Below, in pieces: positions 53,178 through 64,000 of a stretch of 64,000 nt of DNA. Within the stretch, counting starts at the first letter, position 1. Each line of letters begins with the position of its first letter. The translations under genes were made by a program, and so were the position numbers. Location: assembly GCA_027924585.1 (NCBI GenBank), contig BSBM01000140.1:4666001-4730000 (forward strand), given 5' to 3'. Below the pieces are notes generated by a model. That model was given only the letters and a program-made list of their open reading frames with translations. It made no database searches and was not told where the DNA came from. This stretch comes from Larix kaempferi. Taxonomy: Eukaryota; Streptophyta; Pinopsida; Pinales; Pinaceae.

Positions 53178-55925
53178 ATGGAAGATAAAGGTAAAAATAC
53201 AATATCACCAAGAACTAAGGTACCTAAGATGGCATCGACAGTGCAGAAACCGCTACCAGCGGATAAGGATATACCTTTGACACGAACCCCAGATTATATT
53301 TCACCGCGTGCTCTGGATGCACCGGTTTTCAAGTTGCTGAAGAATGCTAAATACGACATCCCACTATCACCAATGTCAAAACATGTCGAGGTGGAGAAAA
53401 ACTTGCTGAGTAAAATCCCAGAATGTAGATGGGAGGATTATGATATGCTTGCAATGCAAAAGGAATATCCCAATGAACTGAAGTTCCCACAGTTCCAACC
53501 GGACCAGTACATGTGCTAGAAGAAGGACGTAAAGGGTGAGCTTAACCTGGTCGCCCAAAGTTGGTTATCTAGAGTAGTTTAGTCTGAGCTGCTCAATCTA
53601 CTCAAACTTCCACATTTTGATAGGTCACCAGAGCTAAATGTGGTGGTGCGCATGCTAATGGAATGCATTCACCAAGCTTATTTGTGGGTCGACCGCAATT
53701 TTGACCTAATTATTGACATCATCCACCGCATTACGAGGATGAGTAAAAGGGGTAAGGATCCCAAGCATTTTTTCCAACGAAAAAGCAAGGATAAAGAAGT
53801 TGTGGCAAAGATGAAGAAAACTTAGATGGTCGTCAAAGCGAAGAGGGGCTTCCAAATAGAAGAAATAGATGATAAAGAAACAAGATTTGTCATGCAACTG
53901 TTAGCGGGAAAGATTCTCCGCACATGCAGGCCTCTCGAGGTATGTGCGGGTGCAGTACTGCTTGGCACTGCGGTCATGGATGGAGAACAATTTAACTGGT
54001 CTCAGTACTTACTGAATGATTTCATGGAAGAGCTCAATGACACGCAGCTCAACGAAGGGTATTTCCATTATAATTGGCTCATCGTGCTGACTGATTTTAT
54101 CGGCTGGAAGGAGCCGAAGAATTACGTTGGTGAAATCACCGATACCAATGACTGTAGAGGACCGTGTTACTCAAATCTCTGGGAGAATCTGAACTCACAA
54201 AGACAGTACGCAACAGCTGAGGTCTTCTACCAATATTATGACCAGCTGCGCGCAGCGATCATACTGACGCCGCAGATAACAAAGCAAGTAACCAGTAGGT
54301 ATATTCACATTGTTAATTTTTATGCTGACATGCGTAGCATTTATATTTCAGCCAAGGTGCAGAAGAATAAGGTGGAATGGTTCCTAGGGAACTACCATAT
54401 TTATGAAGAGGATATTGACACTATCATGAAGGAATGGCCTTCCGAGTTCCAATTGGAAATTGTAGATGTCACAAGTGACTCCGGTGAGGATGAGCCTATT
54501 CCATGTCCTATTACCGAAGAGAAGGAGATGGGGAAATGAAAGGAAGCTGAGAGCCCAAGAGAGAAGAAGGGGGCAAGGAAGAAGCAGAAAGTTGATAAGG
54601 GCAAGTTGGATATAGTAGTCAAGAGCGATGTTTATGAACTAATCGGGGTACAAAAGTTCACAGACCAGATGGAAGATCTGATGTTGGACAAAGAGAAAAA
54701 GGATAAGGTAATACAGGATATTCTGAAAAAGAATATGACTATGCTGCAGGTGATTACGATGAAAAATGAAGAAGTACACAAGATATTACCCCCGCCGTGC
54801 AACTCAGAGTCTGAATGGAAGTTGGGAGGAACTTCACAGCAGAGAACACCGCAGTTAACCATGACCGTTCCTGTGAAGTTCCGTATCGTCCACCTGGACC
54901 CGATAGTAGTAAGATTACCTATGCCAGAGCAACTAATGTTGGATACAAAGCATGTCGAGCATGTGGATCTTGACTTGGAAAAAATACCACTGGCAGGCCT
55001 ACATTATTTACATCTGTAGTGTGTGGAAGAAATGCATGAGCGAACCACTAACGCGCTGAAGGGGCAAGCTGAGTTGCAAGTAGCTAATCGACAATTGAAA
55101 GAGTCTAGTTCATGGAGCACTATGCAACTATAGGATGAACATGATCATCGGCAAAGACTAGAGTCCACGATCACTGCGGTAGTAGATGATATCAACGACT
55201 TTTAAGTCTAGGTAGATCTTGGGGATACTATTGTTGAGATTAGCGTGTTGGTCACCAGTATTAAAGCAGAGATGCAGGACATGGAGATTGTACATGAGGC
55301 TAACATTGTTGCTTTGAGGGAGCAGATAAACCCACAAACCCCACCAAATGAGCAGCAGCTCAGAGTAGAAGCAGTGAAGGCCGTATCAAAGAATATTGCT
55401 TCCAAAGTGGCTAAGTGCCAGAGCCTATTAGATGACGCCTCGAAGGCATTCACAGCCCTCGAAGAAGACCGAGGATTGCTACAAGTGAAAAATGTTGTCA
55501 AAGAGAAGCAAGCATCACTGGAACAGTTGGATACAGAAGTGATAGCCCTGCTACCAAGATAAAGGCTCCCAAAGTACCGAGAAATCAATATGCTTAAGAC
55601 AGAAGTGCAGGCCTTACGGGAAAAAGAGACCGAAATGGGTGACAAGTTGCAACCATTGTTGGAGGATGCCGGCACGATCTCGTAGGATATCGAGGAGAAG
55701 TTAGAAGAGATGCGCGAGAATTAGGAACAGGTTGAAGGACAGATAGGTGATGAGATCACACCTGAGATGCTGTATATAGTCAACCAAATTGAGCAAGACA
55801 CGAGGCAAATAGTCCAAAATTTGATTGCTAGATACAATGAGTTTTCCATGAAGCTAGATCCACAGGAGAGGGAACAGTTCGGGGAAGCTGAAGTTGCAGG
55901 TGGCTCAGGGGCAAGCCACATGTAA
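53178..55925 (+). pseudogene. Extra gypsy ORF in env position, function unknown
   Basis: After the integrase stop, ATG 53178 opens a different frame that runs to TAA 55923-55925, 13 bases before the 3' LTR: about 915 codons with roughly ten premature stops but no frame change. N-terminal part (53178-53520): basic/proline start, then SPRALDAPVFKLLKNAKYD. Middle (53826-54539, 237 open codons): folded-looking, with SQYLLNDFMEELNDTQLNEG, YNWLIVLTDFIGWKEPKNY and YQYYDQLRAAIILTPQ. Then an acidic hinge. C-terminal third (55020-55900): strongly coiled-coil (SIKAEMQDMEIVHEANIVAL, EKEAEM-like heptads). No signal peptide or membrane helix, so it is not a typical envelope. I do not recognise the family. 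The frame continuity shows it was once one protein. Confidence 0.65.
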
Positions 55926-55937
55926 GTGTTAGGGACC

Positions 55938-56154
55938 TGTTGGGCCTGGCCCAAGTGGGGCATTTTGATTAAGAAGGATTTTGGAACTTCGGAGCTGAGC
56001 GCAGTTTGGATGAAACAATTTTGTATAATTTTTTGGGATGTTGCGAGTTGCACGTAACGCAACGTTGGAGGAAGCTGCGAGGATCAGTACTGGGAGGAGG
56101 CAGTGCTGCAAAGTGTCCATTCCATGGAATGCCAGCAAAACAAAGTGCTGGATG
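55938..56154 (+). repeat. Gypsy 3' LTR, left part
   Basis: Aligns with 44616-44831. Cut at the copia-3 target GGATG (56150-56154). Confidence 0.9.
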
Positions 56155-56759
56155 TGTTAAATTTTGAGAATTAATTCACAATACTCTAGGATCTTTGCTG
56201 AGAGAATAACATATACAGTATATCAATGCATGACAATCACAATAAGCATGACAAGCATCACAAGAATCAAAAGCATGAGAGACAATAGACACAGAGTTTC
56301 CGTGGGGAAAACCCTAAGGTGAAAAACCCCACAACTTCCTCAGAGATAGAGAGAGCAATGGCTCAACCAAAGTACAACCAAAATACACTGAGATAGTCTC
56401 CTAGTAGCAGATGATCCTCTTCCTCACTAGTGCGCCACTTTCTGAGTGAGAGTGAGATATTTGTCCAAGTGAGTCTAAATAGAGATCACCTAATCTCTAT
56501 TTATACTAATCTGTTTTCCCAGTGACCTTATGGGGCCGACTTGTCTAGCTAGGTACATCCACATTATAATATATATAATTCAGGGTCGACCCCACATGGT
56601 GGTCTAATAACCCATCAAAAAGTACACACACTTGCGACACTTGTCAATCCACATGATGACACTTCCTTATAGAGGAATAACACATCTCTAATAAGGGTAC
56701 AATAAATATATATGAAATACATAGATGAAATACATTCCGAAGTTACATATACATCAACA
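56155..56759 (-). repeat. Copia-3 3' LTR
   Basis: 605 bases. The purine tract (minus AGTTAAGAGGGAG) lies at 56760-56772. Confidence 0.92.
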
Positions 56760-56989
56760 CTCCCTCTTAACTAGGAAGGTATTTCTCGACACAAATCTGC
56801 TAGACAAGTCTTCTTCTCGGGATCATCATCATCGATGCATCGTCATCGTCATCATCACTGCTGCTCCTATCTCAACCAATGTCTGACTCTACTCATCATA
56901 GGAAGTTATACAAAGCCAGTCCTTTTTCATTATGGATGTAGGCCCACAACCTGTAGGTCGTCGTCATCACTGGCCATACTGTGGAATCC

Positions 56990-57600
56990 TCACGACTTAT
57001 TACATGCGTCACACAACCTCGAAAGAGCATCCCAGGCTTTTATGAGCACACGGATCTACCTATAGGATCTCCCAGGGCCATATTATATGTGACCTCACCA
57101 CAAAACCTCACAAGAGCATCCCAAGCTGTTACGAGCACGCAGCTCTACCTATAGGATCTCCCAGGGACAGATTATATGTGGTCATCACAAAACCTCGCAA
57201 GAGCATCCCAGGCTGTTACGAGCACGTAGCTCTACCTATAGGATCTCCCAGGGACAGATTATATGTGGTCATGGCAAAACCTCGCAAGAGCATCCCAGGA
57301 CTTATTACGGGCACACAACCCAACCTATCGGATCTCCCAAGGACAGATTATATGCCATAGGACAAAACCTCGAAAGAGCATCTGCCAGATATCCCATGGC
57401 ATGAATTACATGCCATAGGCAAAACCTCGAAAGACTATCTGCAGATCTCCCAGGGCCAAATTATATGTCCTCCCAGAGCAAAACCTCGAAAGAGCATTTT
57501 CCAGATATCCCAGGGCACGAATTACATGCCATAGGCAAAACCTCGAAAGACTATCTGCAAATCTCCTAGGGCCAAATTATATGCTCATCTGCACAACCTG
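56990..57600 (-). repeat. Copia-3 second tandem array
   Basis: Minus-strand equivalents of the CCTGGGAGATC / CTTTCGAGGTTTT array. Units with GAGCACGTAGCTCTACC-TATAGGATC are repeated almost unchanged at about 57130 and 57210, so recent local duplication is likely. Confidence 0.85.
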
Positions 57601-58175
57601 ATCCACAGCCATAGAGTATCAACCTGATACTCACAATACATCATCCTGATGTACACACGATCATCTTGATCATCATCACTGCAACATCCTGCTGCATGTC
57701 ATCTGGAGCAACATCCTAAATCTCGTCATCCACGATCATCCTGATCATATAATGCATCTACCTGATGCATACCAAGTATCTACCTGATACATATCATCAT
57801 ACATGATCCACCTGATCATACAATATATCCACCTGATACAAATACAAATACATGATACATATCACCATACATGATCCACTTGATCATACAATGTATCCAT
57901 CTAATACATATACAGATACATGGTCCAAGCATCGAACATGATGCATACAAAATACATACAAATGATCCTACTGATCATATCCAGCATCCAACATGATGCG
58001 TACATACATATACATATAAATGATCCAACTGATCATATCCAACATCCAACATGATGCGTACATACATATACATATAAATGATCCAACTGATCATATCTAG
58101 CATCCAACATGATGCATACATATAAAAATGATCCAGCTGATCATACAAAGCAGAAACCAGAACATCATCCTGATG
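57601..58175 (-). repeat. Copia-3 array of short hairpins
   Basis: Same hairpin family as 14645-15115, seen here as the complement (GATCC-ACCTG-ATC, GTATC-CACCT-GATAC, GATCA-TCCTG-ATCAT, GCATCCAACATGATGC). Three nearly identical copies of a TGATCATATC-AGCATCCAAC-ATGATGCGTAC block lie at 57970-58110. Confidence 0.83.
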
Positions 58176-58258
58176 TTCATCATCCAGTGCTTACATCCAC
58201 AGCCATGTGAAGGATCCTCCTTCCAACATGCTTGGAATGGCTTCAGCAAATGTGTCCA

Positions 58259-59640
58259 TCACTTCTTCCTCGAAGTGTCCTCGATCTGAAGAACACCAAG
58301 CCTCTCCCTGAAGTACTCGAACTTCACCTTGGCTAGTGGCTTTGTCAACACATCTGCAATCTGCTCGTCCGTCGCAACATACATGAGCTTCAAAACTCCT
58401 CTCTACACCATATCCCTGATGTAGTGATATTTAATCTCTATGTGTTTCGACCTGTCATGAAACACTGGGTTCTCGGACAGCTTCACACAACTCTGGTTAT
58501 CACAAAAGATACCAGTAGCATCCAACGGGAGATCAAATAACTCAGACAGTAGATTCCATAGCCATACTGCCTCACAACTAGCTGAACAGGCTACAACATA
58601 CTCTGCGTCAGCTGTACTCAGTGCTACGCAGGACTGCTTCCTGCTAAACCAAGAGATCACACCTAATCCTATACTGAAGCAGCATCCAGATGTGCTCTTC
58701 CTATCTGCAGCACTGTCAGCCCAATCTGAATCAACATAACCCTGCAGGTTAAACTTTTGATTCACTTCATACTTGAGCCCATAATCCAATGTACCCTTAA
58801 GGTACCTCAGAACATGCTTTACAGCAACCAGGTGAACACTCCTCGGATCTGTCAGGAACTGACTCAATGTGTTCACAGCAAAGCAAATGTCTGGTCTCGT
58901 GTTCGTCAGGTACATCAAGGACCCAATGATCTAACGATACATAGAGACATCAACCGACTCAGATGAAGCATCGCATAGAAGCTTAAGATTTGATGCCATA
59001 GGTGTGGCCATGGCCTTGCAAACCATCATCCCAAATCTCTTCAGGAGATCTACTGTGTACTTCCCTTGACCAAGGAAGATCCCACCTGCACTCTGCCACA
59101 CCTCCATACCTAGGAAATAGTGCATCATTCCCAAATATTTCATATCGAATTCAGCAGCAAGCTTCCTCTTAGTATCTGCAATCAGTCTGTCATCTCCTGT
59201 TACAAATAAGTCATCCACATACAGGAGTAGAATCACAGGATTCCCTTCCTCAACCTTGTAGTAAAGGTTGGAATCCGTTTTACTCTTGGTAAAGCCCAAA
59301 CTAGATAGGAAACTATCCATCCTACTATACCAGCTTCTGGGAGCTTGTTTCAAGCCATACAAGGCTTTCTTCAATCTGCACACATATGATTCCCTGCCAT
59401 GTATTTCGAAACCGAGTGGCTGCTCCACATATACTTCCTCTTCAACTACACCATTCAAGAAAGCAGTCTTGAAATCCATCTAGTGTATCTTCTATTTCAT
59501 CACTTTTATATTTCTCTATGCTGCCATCTGCAGCATGCTTGATCCGATAGATCCATATGGAAGTCATAACAAAACTTCCCTTCAGGTCTTGGGACTACAT
59601 CCCAAACATCATTCTTCATGATCGACGGATCATGGCATTC
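58259..59640 (-). pseudogene. Copia-3 reverse transcriptase and RNase H, partial
   Basis: Leftward reading from about 59630: IMKNDVWDVVPRPEGK. Roughly 120 bases are then missing between the AAGH(A)ADGSIEKY region (59530) and the MDFKTAFLNGVVEEEVYVEQ segment, and the frame is disturbed there. Next come YVDDLFVTGDD, the LGMEVWQ region and RNase H with DSDWADSAADRKSTSG. Stops at 58931 (CAG to TAG) and near 58400. The proper end is TGA at 58261-58259. YVDD is intact. Confidence 0.9.
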
Positions 59641-60830
59641 CATTTCTTCATCCCAGATCCTGGGAACTTCAATATCTTCAATAGATATCTTTGTTGCTAG
59701 AACAAATGTTGTAGTCCTTCTTTTGTAGGTGAAGATATACGGTCTTTCCTACAAAACAAGATAAATTGCATGATTAGAAATATTTCATAATTTTCAAAAC
59801 AAAATTCTTTACACATAAAGAAATATGTCATGCAGTCATGCAGTTATCTTAGCCAATGCTTCAATACAACATTTATCCATGTTCCACAACTTTCTAGATG
59901 CCTTCCAGTCTCTACCAGAACATTGTTAAGAGTTTGCACTACTCCCAACATGTCAGCAAAGAGGTTTCATTCTAGATAAGTAGCACTGGAATGTTGTACA
60001 GTGCCATAGGACACTTAGCCATCACATGCATATTAGTAGTATCCTATTCATTAATGCAATCATTCTAATATGCACAATACATATCCTAGGTCTAGGAACA
60101 TGAGCATATGCATCATTGAACAATTTTATTTAAGCAAACAAATATGCAAGAAATGATAATTAAAATTCTTATCTTTGTTTGTTTGTTGGGTGGACTCCCT
60201 CTGAGTCTTTGCTTCCTTGCAGGAGCTGCTGGAGTCCTTCTACACCTTTCTGTTGTGGAATGTAGAGAGATGGACAACTCCCTCTGAATATCTACACCCT
60301 TGCAGAAACCATTGGAGTGTGCTCCCTCTTGATCTTTGCTTCCTGGATTACCTGTTCTTGAATTCATATTCATCATTGATCCCTATGCATGCTTATTAGT
60401 ATCATGATTGTGTTATCCTTGTGATCTCATATAAAATCATACATTCATTAGTATACTATTAAAACACAATAATCTCAAGCATGTATAGTCATGATCATTT
60501 CAAACAAAAATATTAAGCATTAGCATTCAAGGTTTATATAGGACTCTTATGGTTAGTCATATCATTAATTAAGGTAAGACACATAATATGCATATACCCA
60601 TGATTATTCAAACTTATGACTTTATGAATAATCATGATAGATCCTATGATATAAGAAACACATACCTGGTCACCATATTTGCTAGTTATGTCTAGCAATG
60701 TGTTCTTGTTCTCTTCAATGACCTGCATAACTCATTAGTCAACTTTTGCGAAAACAAATTATACCTACCTCTATGTGATCCATGACTATGGACGAATCTT
60801 TGTCTTTATGTCACCATGGTATGTTCAGGT
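59641..60830 (-). other. Foreign, exon-like segment replacing copia-3 integrase
   Basis: Where the other copies have GAG-pre-integrase and integrase, copia-3 has unrelated AT-rich sequence. On the minus strand, ACCATGGT (the last shared copia bases) is followed by a readable stretch ending VMDHIE and a GTAGGT. After 48 bases comes a TTATGCAG acceptor and VIEENKNTLLDITSKYGDQ (60722-60666), ending at the strong donor CAG/GTATGTG. Near 59752 an acceptor TTGTTTTGTAG opens ERPYIFTYKRRTTTFVLATK, which reads in frame into the copia reverse transcriptase. It looks like captured gene pieces with introns. I cannot name the gene. The 48-base interval is too short for a normal plant intron. Confidence 0.45.
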
Positions 60831-62113
60831 TGTCCCTTCAATTTGTACAAACCTCCCTCTTGCTCTCCAATCAGTACTACATCATCGATTGTTTTACCCT
60901 TTGGCCACATTAGGACTTGGCCATCTACAAATGAAACCCTCATACCTTTTGCATCCAATGCAGAGATGGAGAGTAAGTTCTTCTTGAGCCTAGGTACATA
61001 CAAAACATCTTTCATCTTCAAAGACTTCCTAGAGTCTAGATTGTAGGAGGCCTCACCACTTCCTTTGATAGGGTATTGGTAGTCATCCCCAATTTCACCT
61101 TATTGGGTGATTCATGTTTAGATAGTTTAGCAAAGGATTCTTTAAACCCAGTCATGTGTTTGGAAGGCCCAGTATCAATCAACCAATCATTACAACCATG
61201 GGAGATAGTACCTGTGAGAGTAGAGATTAGAACATACTCTTCTTCACTTCATGAGTCATCATCACTTTCTACCATAGCCTTCTTCTTTGGAGGTTCATCA
61301 TCCTCGGCAGCATGAGCATGAAACTTTCTTTTGCTGCCCTTCTTCTTCTTGCTGGAGTTGTTGTTATTATCCCTTTTGTTCTTGGGACAATCTGAAGCAA
61401 AGTGACCCTTCTCATTGCATGTGAAGCATCTTAGATCCTTCTTATTCTTTTGATAGGATCTCTTGTGGTGAGAGTGCTCCTTCTTGGGCTTACTTCTTTT
61501 GGTGTGAGCTGCAAGAGCTTGATCTTCACCTCCCATCTTTTCCTCACGAGCTATAAGTCTAGCTTCTTCTTGAGAGCATTCTTCCTGCAATCTGTTGGAG
61601 GAGATCAACTTCTTCCTTGCACAAATTCCTTGAATAAAGGAATCCCATGACCTGGGTAGGCCATTTAGAGTGGTCATCACCACTTCACCATTCTCCACCA
61701 TTGCATCCATTGCTTCTAGTTGTTCCTTGATCTGGGAGACCCTTGAAAAATAATTGAATGGTTTCTCCAATCTGAAACTTTACTCCTTTCAATTGGTTCC
61801 ACAGGGTCATCTTCCGATTTATGTTCTTCCCTTCAAATAGCTTGGTCAAAGAGTCAAACATCTCCGTGGGTGTCTTAAGAGAAGACACATGGGGTATGAG
61901 ATGGTCTTTTATAGAATCAACAATGATTCTCTTTGCCTTGACCAAATTCTTCTTATGCAATACCTTGGCCTCTTCATCCTCTAGGATAGGGATGTCTTCT
62001 TTTATATATGAGTCCAACTCATTCTCTTCCAGGATTAACCCAATCCTATACTTCCAGGCTCGGAAGTTATCAGCCCCTTCAAGCTTATCCTCAAGCTTGG
62101 TGTGGAGAGACAT
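60806..62113 (-). pseudogene. Copia-3 Gag, zinc knuckle and protease, broken
   Basis: ATG 62113 begins LHTKLEDKLEGADNFRAWKY. A frameshift near 61750 separates the first 143 codons from the rest. The knuckle is CFTCNEKGHFASDC. TGA at 61249 interrupts the acidic linker. The protease active site reads WLIDTGPSKHM (DTG instead of DSG, Pro instead of Ala). A one-base loss occurs near 61100. The frame ends just after YKLKGQPEHTMV at the junction with the foreign segment. Confidence 0.9.
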
Positions 62114-62675
62114 CTTAAAGAGTACTTCAAATGGAAATAGAAAAGATTTAGGTCTTACCACTTGAAATGCTGAAAACTGGATCTGGTCCCGGATTAGGGT
62201 TTGTCAGAAAAACCCTAAAAATTCAAAATGTGAGTTTCAAATTTCTGAAAGGATAGAAAGATGCGCTTTGATGAGCTGATCAGCCTGGTGCATTCAGAAT
62301 TTGAGATCAGCAAATTTTTACCCTTCAGATTTGACTTTTTGTCCTCCCGGGTTCACTAGGGAGAGCCTTGAATTAGGGTTTGAGTTTCCCGGAGATCTAC
62401 GCAGCCAAAAATCTTGATCCAAAGCTCTAAACTTCGATTTTTTCAAGGAGCTTCCATCTGTGTCTTCCGATTCCGGAAATTCCTATTTTTGTGGAAACCC
62501 TAAGTTTTAGGGCCAAATCTAAAAATGCTCGGAATTGAATTCTGATTGGACAGATAGATGCGCCTTGATGAGTAGAGTCAATCTACTATACTATTTTTCC
62601 AAAATATATGGAGAGAAACCCAATAAACAAGAAACTCAAGTTTCTGTCACTGCAAAATGTCTTCTTCTCAGGTTA

Positions 62676-62687
62676 GCTTTAATACCA
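62676..62687 (-). other. Copia-3 primer binding site
   Basis: Minus strand TGGTATTAAAGC next to the LTR; two changes from the canonical initiator tRNA-Met complement. Confidence 0.75.
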
Positions 62688-63292
62688 TGTTAAATTTTGA
62701 GCATTAATTCACAATACTCTAGGATCTTTGCTGAGAGAATAACATATACAGTATATCAATGCATGACAATCACAATAAGCATGACAAGCATCACAAGAAT
62801 CAAAAGCATGAGAGACAAGAGACACAGAGTTTCCATGGGCAAAACCCGAAGGTGAAAAACCCCACAACTTCCTCAGAGATAGAGAGAGCAATGGCTCAAC
62901 CAAAGTACAACCAAAATACACTAAGATAGTCTCCTAGTAGCAGATGATCCTCCTCCTCACTAGTGCGCCACTTTCTGAGTGAGAGTGAGATACTTTTCCA
63001 AGTGAGTCTAAATAGAGATCACCTGATCTCTATTTATACTGATATGTTTGCCCAGTGACCTTATGGGGTCAGCTTGTCTAGCTAGGTACATCCACATTAT
63101 AATATATATAATTCAGAGCCGACCCCACATGGTGGTCTAATAACCCATCGGCAAGTACACACACTTGCGGCACTTGTCAATCCACATGACGACACTTCCT
63201 TATAGAGGAATAACACATCTCTAATAAGGGTACAATAAATATATATGAAATACATAGATGAAATACATTCCAAAGTTACATATACATCAACA
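62688..63292 (-). repeat. Copia-3 5' LTR
   Basis: 605 bases, TGTTGATG to TTAACA on the minus strand. Confidence 0.93.
63010..63040 (-). promoter_or_regulatory. Copia-3 core promoter with palindrome
   Basis: On the minus strand TATAAATAG (from 63038) is followed by perfect arms AAATAGAGATC and GATCTCTATTT (63035-63010) around a four-base loop AGGT, the same position as in copia-1 and copia-2. The 3' LTR copy has one mismatched pair. Confidence 0.6.
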
Positions 63293-63297
63293 GGATG

Positions 63298-64000
63298 GAA
63301 GATAACACGTATTACGGTTAGACCATCGGTGGTCTGTTTTTGGGAAAGATGCTCTAGGAGTGCTAAGCGGTGGGCAGGAGAAAATTGAGAAGAAAGCGGC
63401 TGGTCACACACGCAAAAGATGCCACTACTTGAACCAGTCACATAAGACCGTTAGAGGAAGAACGGCTTGGTGAAAGCGACCTATTGGCATGCACGCAACA
63501 GGAAGTCCGATAGTGACGTGATGCATGTGTGGAAGACCACCACGATGGAATATTTGCTGCCAGAGGCCAAAAGTCTGGTTTTGGGGAAACCGTGATAGTT
63601 TTGTAAACCTAATGGTTTTTTCCTACAGATTGTAAGGACAAGACCTATGGGCATGATATATAAATAAGGGAATTTTTGTATGGGAAAGGGTTAACTCTTC
63701 AATTTAGTTAAGGCTTGAATATTGTTGCATATTTTAAGCTTAGTGCTATTGTAAAGGCTCTGCAGCTGTGTGCGTAGAGACCTATTTGAGAGAGAAGAGA
63801 CTCTGTAACTGAGTGCGCAGACCAAGAAATGTTGTACCCTTCCCAAAGACCAATATAACAACAATTCTTGTGGATGTAGCCTCCATTCGGGGGGTGAACC
63901 ACGTTAAATTCTGTGTAGTGTGATTGTTTCGTATTTTGCAACTGTTCAGTTGCTTAGTATGGATGTTTAATACCATAGTTATCTGTTATGCGATTGCTTT
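63298..64000 (+). repeat. Gypsy 3' LTR, right part, to window edge
   Basis: Aligns with about 44832-45536 of the 5' LTR, including TATA (63657) and the CTGCAGCTGTGTGCGTAGAG word. The minus-strand ORFs at 63097-63976 lie in LTR sequence and are not credible. Confidence 0.9.

Larger units (their letters stand above)
56155..63292 (-). mobile_element. Copia-3: full-length but internally altered Ty1/copia element
   Basis: Minus-strand element with target duplication GGATG at 56150-56154 and 63293-63297. Both LTRs are 605 bases and differ by about 24 substitutions by my eye count, with no gaps. Reading leftwards: 5' LTR (63292-62688), primer site, Gag, knuckle and protease (62113 to about 60830), a foreign 1.2 kb segment, partial reverse transcriptase and RNase H (59630-58259), then the two tandem arrays, purine tract and 3' LTR. 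Integrase is absent. Confidence 0.94.
44616..64000 (+). mobile_element. Large degenerate Ty3/gypsy element, extends past right edge
   Basis: LTR start TGTTGGGCCTGG at 44616 and again at 55938. Between them, in sense: 5' leader, Gag with several knuckles (46781-48952), protease, a gag-like insert, reverse transcriptase, RNase H and integrase (to TGA 53135), then a separate frame (53178-55925). The 3' LTR is interrupted by copia-3 (56155-63292) and continues to the window end. Without copia-3 more than 12 kb remain. Many stops and at least two frameshifts make it inactive. The target duplication cannot be tested because the right end is outside. Confidence 0.92.

Noticed and set aside
53178-55925. 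Retroviral-type envelope gene
   Set aside because: Position fits, but no signal peptide, transmembrane helix or fusion-peptide-like segment is visible; coiled coil alone is not enough.

Overview
The window looks like intergenic DNA of a large, repeat-rich seed-plant nuclear genome. A conifer or other gymnosperm is my guess from the retrotransposon types, but this is inference, not proof. Roughly two thirds of it is LTR-retrotransposon sequence. Only one protein gene appears intact, a RING-H2 ubiquitin-ligase-type gene at 41281-42030. There is no bacterial, organellar or CRISPR signal.

Layout. 1-342: open-ended minus-strand reading frame cut by the window edge. 1001-4200: a 2.2 kb GAT-type minisatellite between pyrimidine-rich blocks. 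5508-7724: truncated minus-strand Ty3/gypsy element (gag remnant, primer binding site, one 1.1 kb LTR). 7725-8299: 3' end of a divergent Ty1/copia element. 8300-9313 plus 16604-18076: one copy (A) of a duplicated host segment. It is split by a full-length copia element (copia-1, 9314-16603, target duplication CTTAA). A second full-length copia element (copia-2, 18077-28123, target duplication ATAAT) lies in an exon-like stretch recalling plant FAB1/PIKfyve. Copia-2 itself carries a non-autonomous LTR element (19508-22362, target duplication GAAGA) with an intact 366-codon ORF of unknown function. 28129-31895: AT-rich host DNA. 31896-34177: a 2.3 kb gypsy LTR that appears to have element-internal sequence on both sides. 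34838-37030: copy B of the host segment, without copia-1, so it preserves the empty insertion site. 37031-44615: AT-rich host DNA with small tandem duplications, a palindrome array, a tRNA-like fragment, a stray piece of the RING gene and the RING gene itself. 44616-64000: a large degenerate Ty3/gypsy element running past the right edge. Its gag-pol is followed by a separate, roughly 915-codon reading frame in the env position. Its 3' LTR is split by a third copia element (copia-3, minus strand, 56155-63292, target duplication GGATG). Copia-3 has lost its integrase region and holds about 1.2 kb of exon-like foreign sequence there.

How the parts work together. The three copia elements are one family with the same order: LTR, primer site TGGTATTA(G/A)AG, Gag (UBN2 type), CCHC knuckle, protease, integrase, reverse transcriptase, RNase H, then two tandem arrays, purine tract, LTR. 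All are inactivated by stop codons, most of which look like single C-to-T or G-to-A changes. LTR pairs differ by a few percent by eye, and the nested element's pair looks most alike, as the nesting order predicts. The signals that annotation does not explain are: a copia 3' array of short hairpins whose arms change together while the loop stays constant; a palindrome at the copia TATA box kept in position across family members of different sequence; the intact ORF in the nested non-autonomous element; and the extra gypsy ORF.
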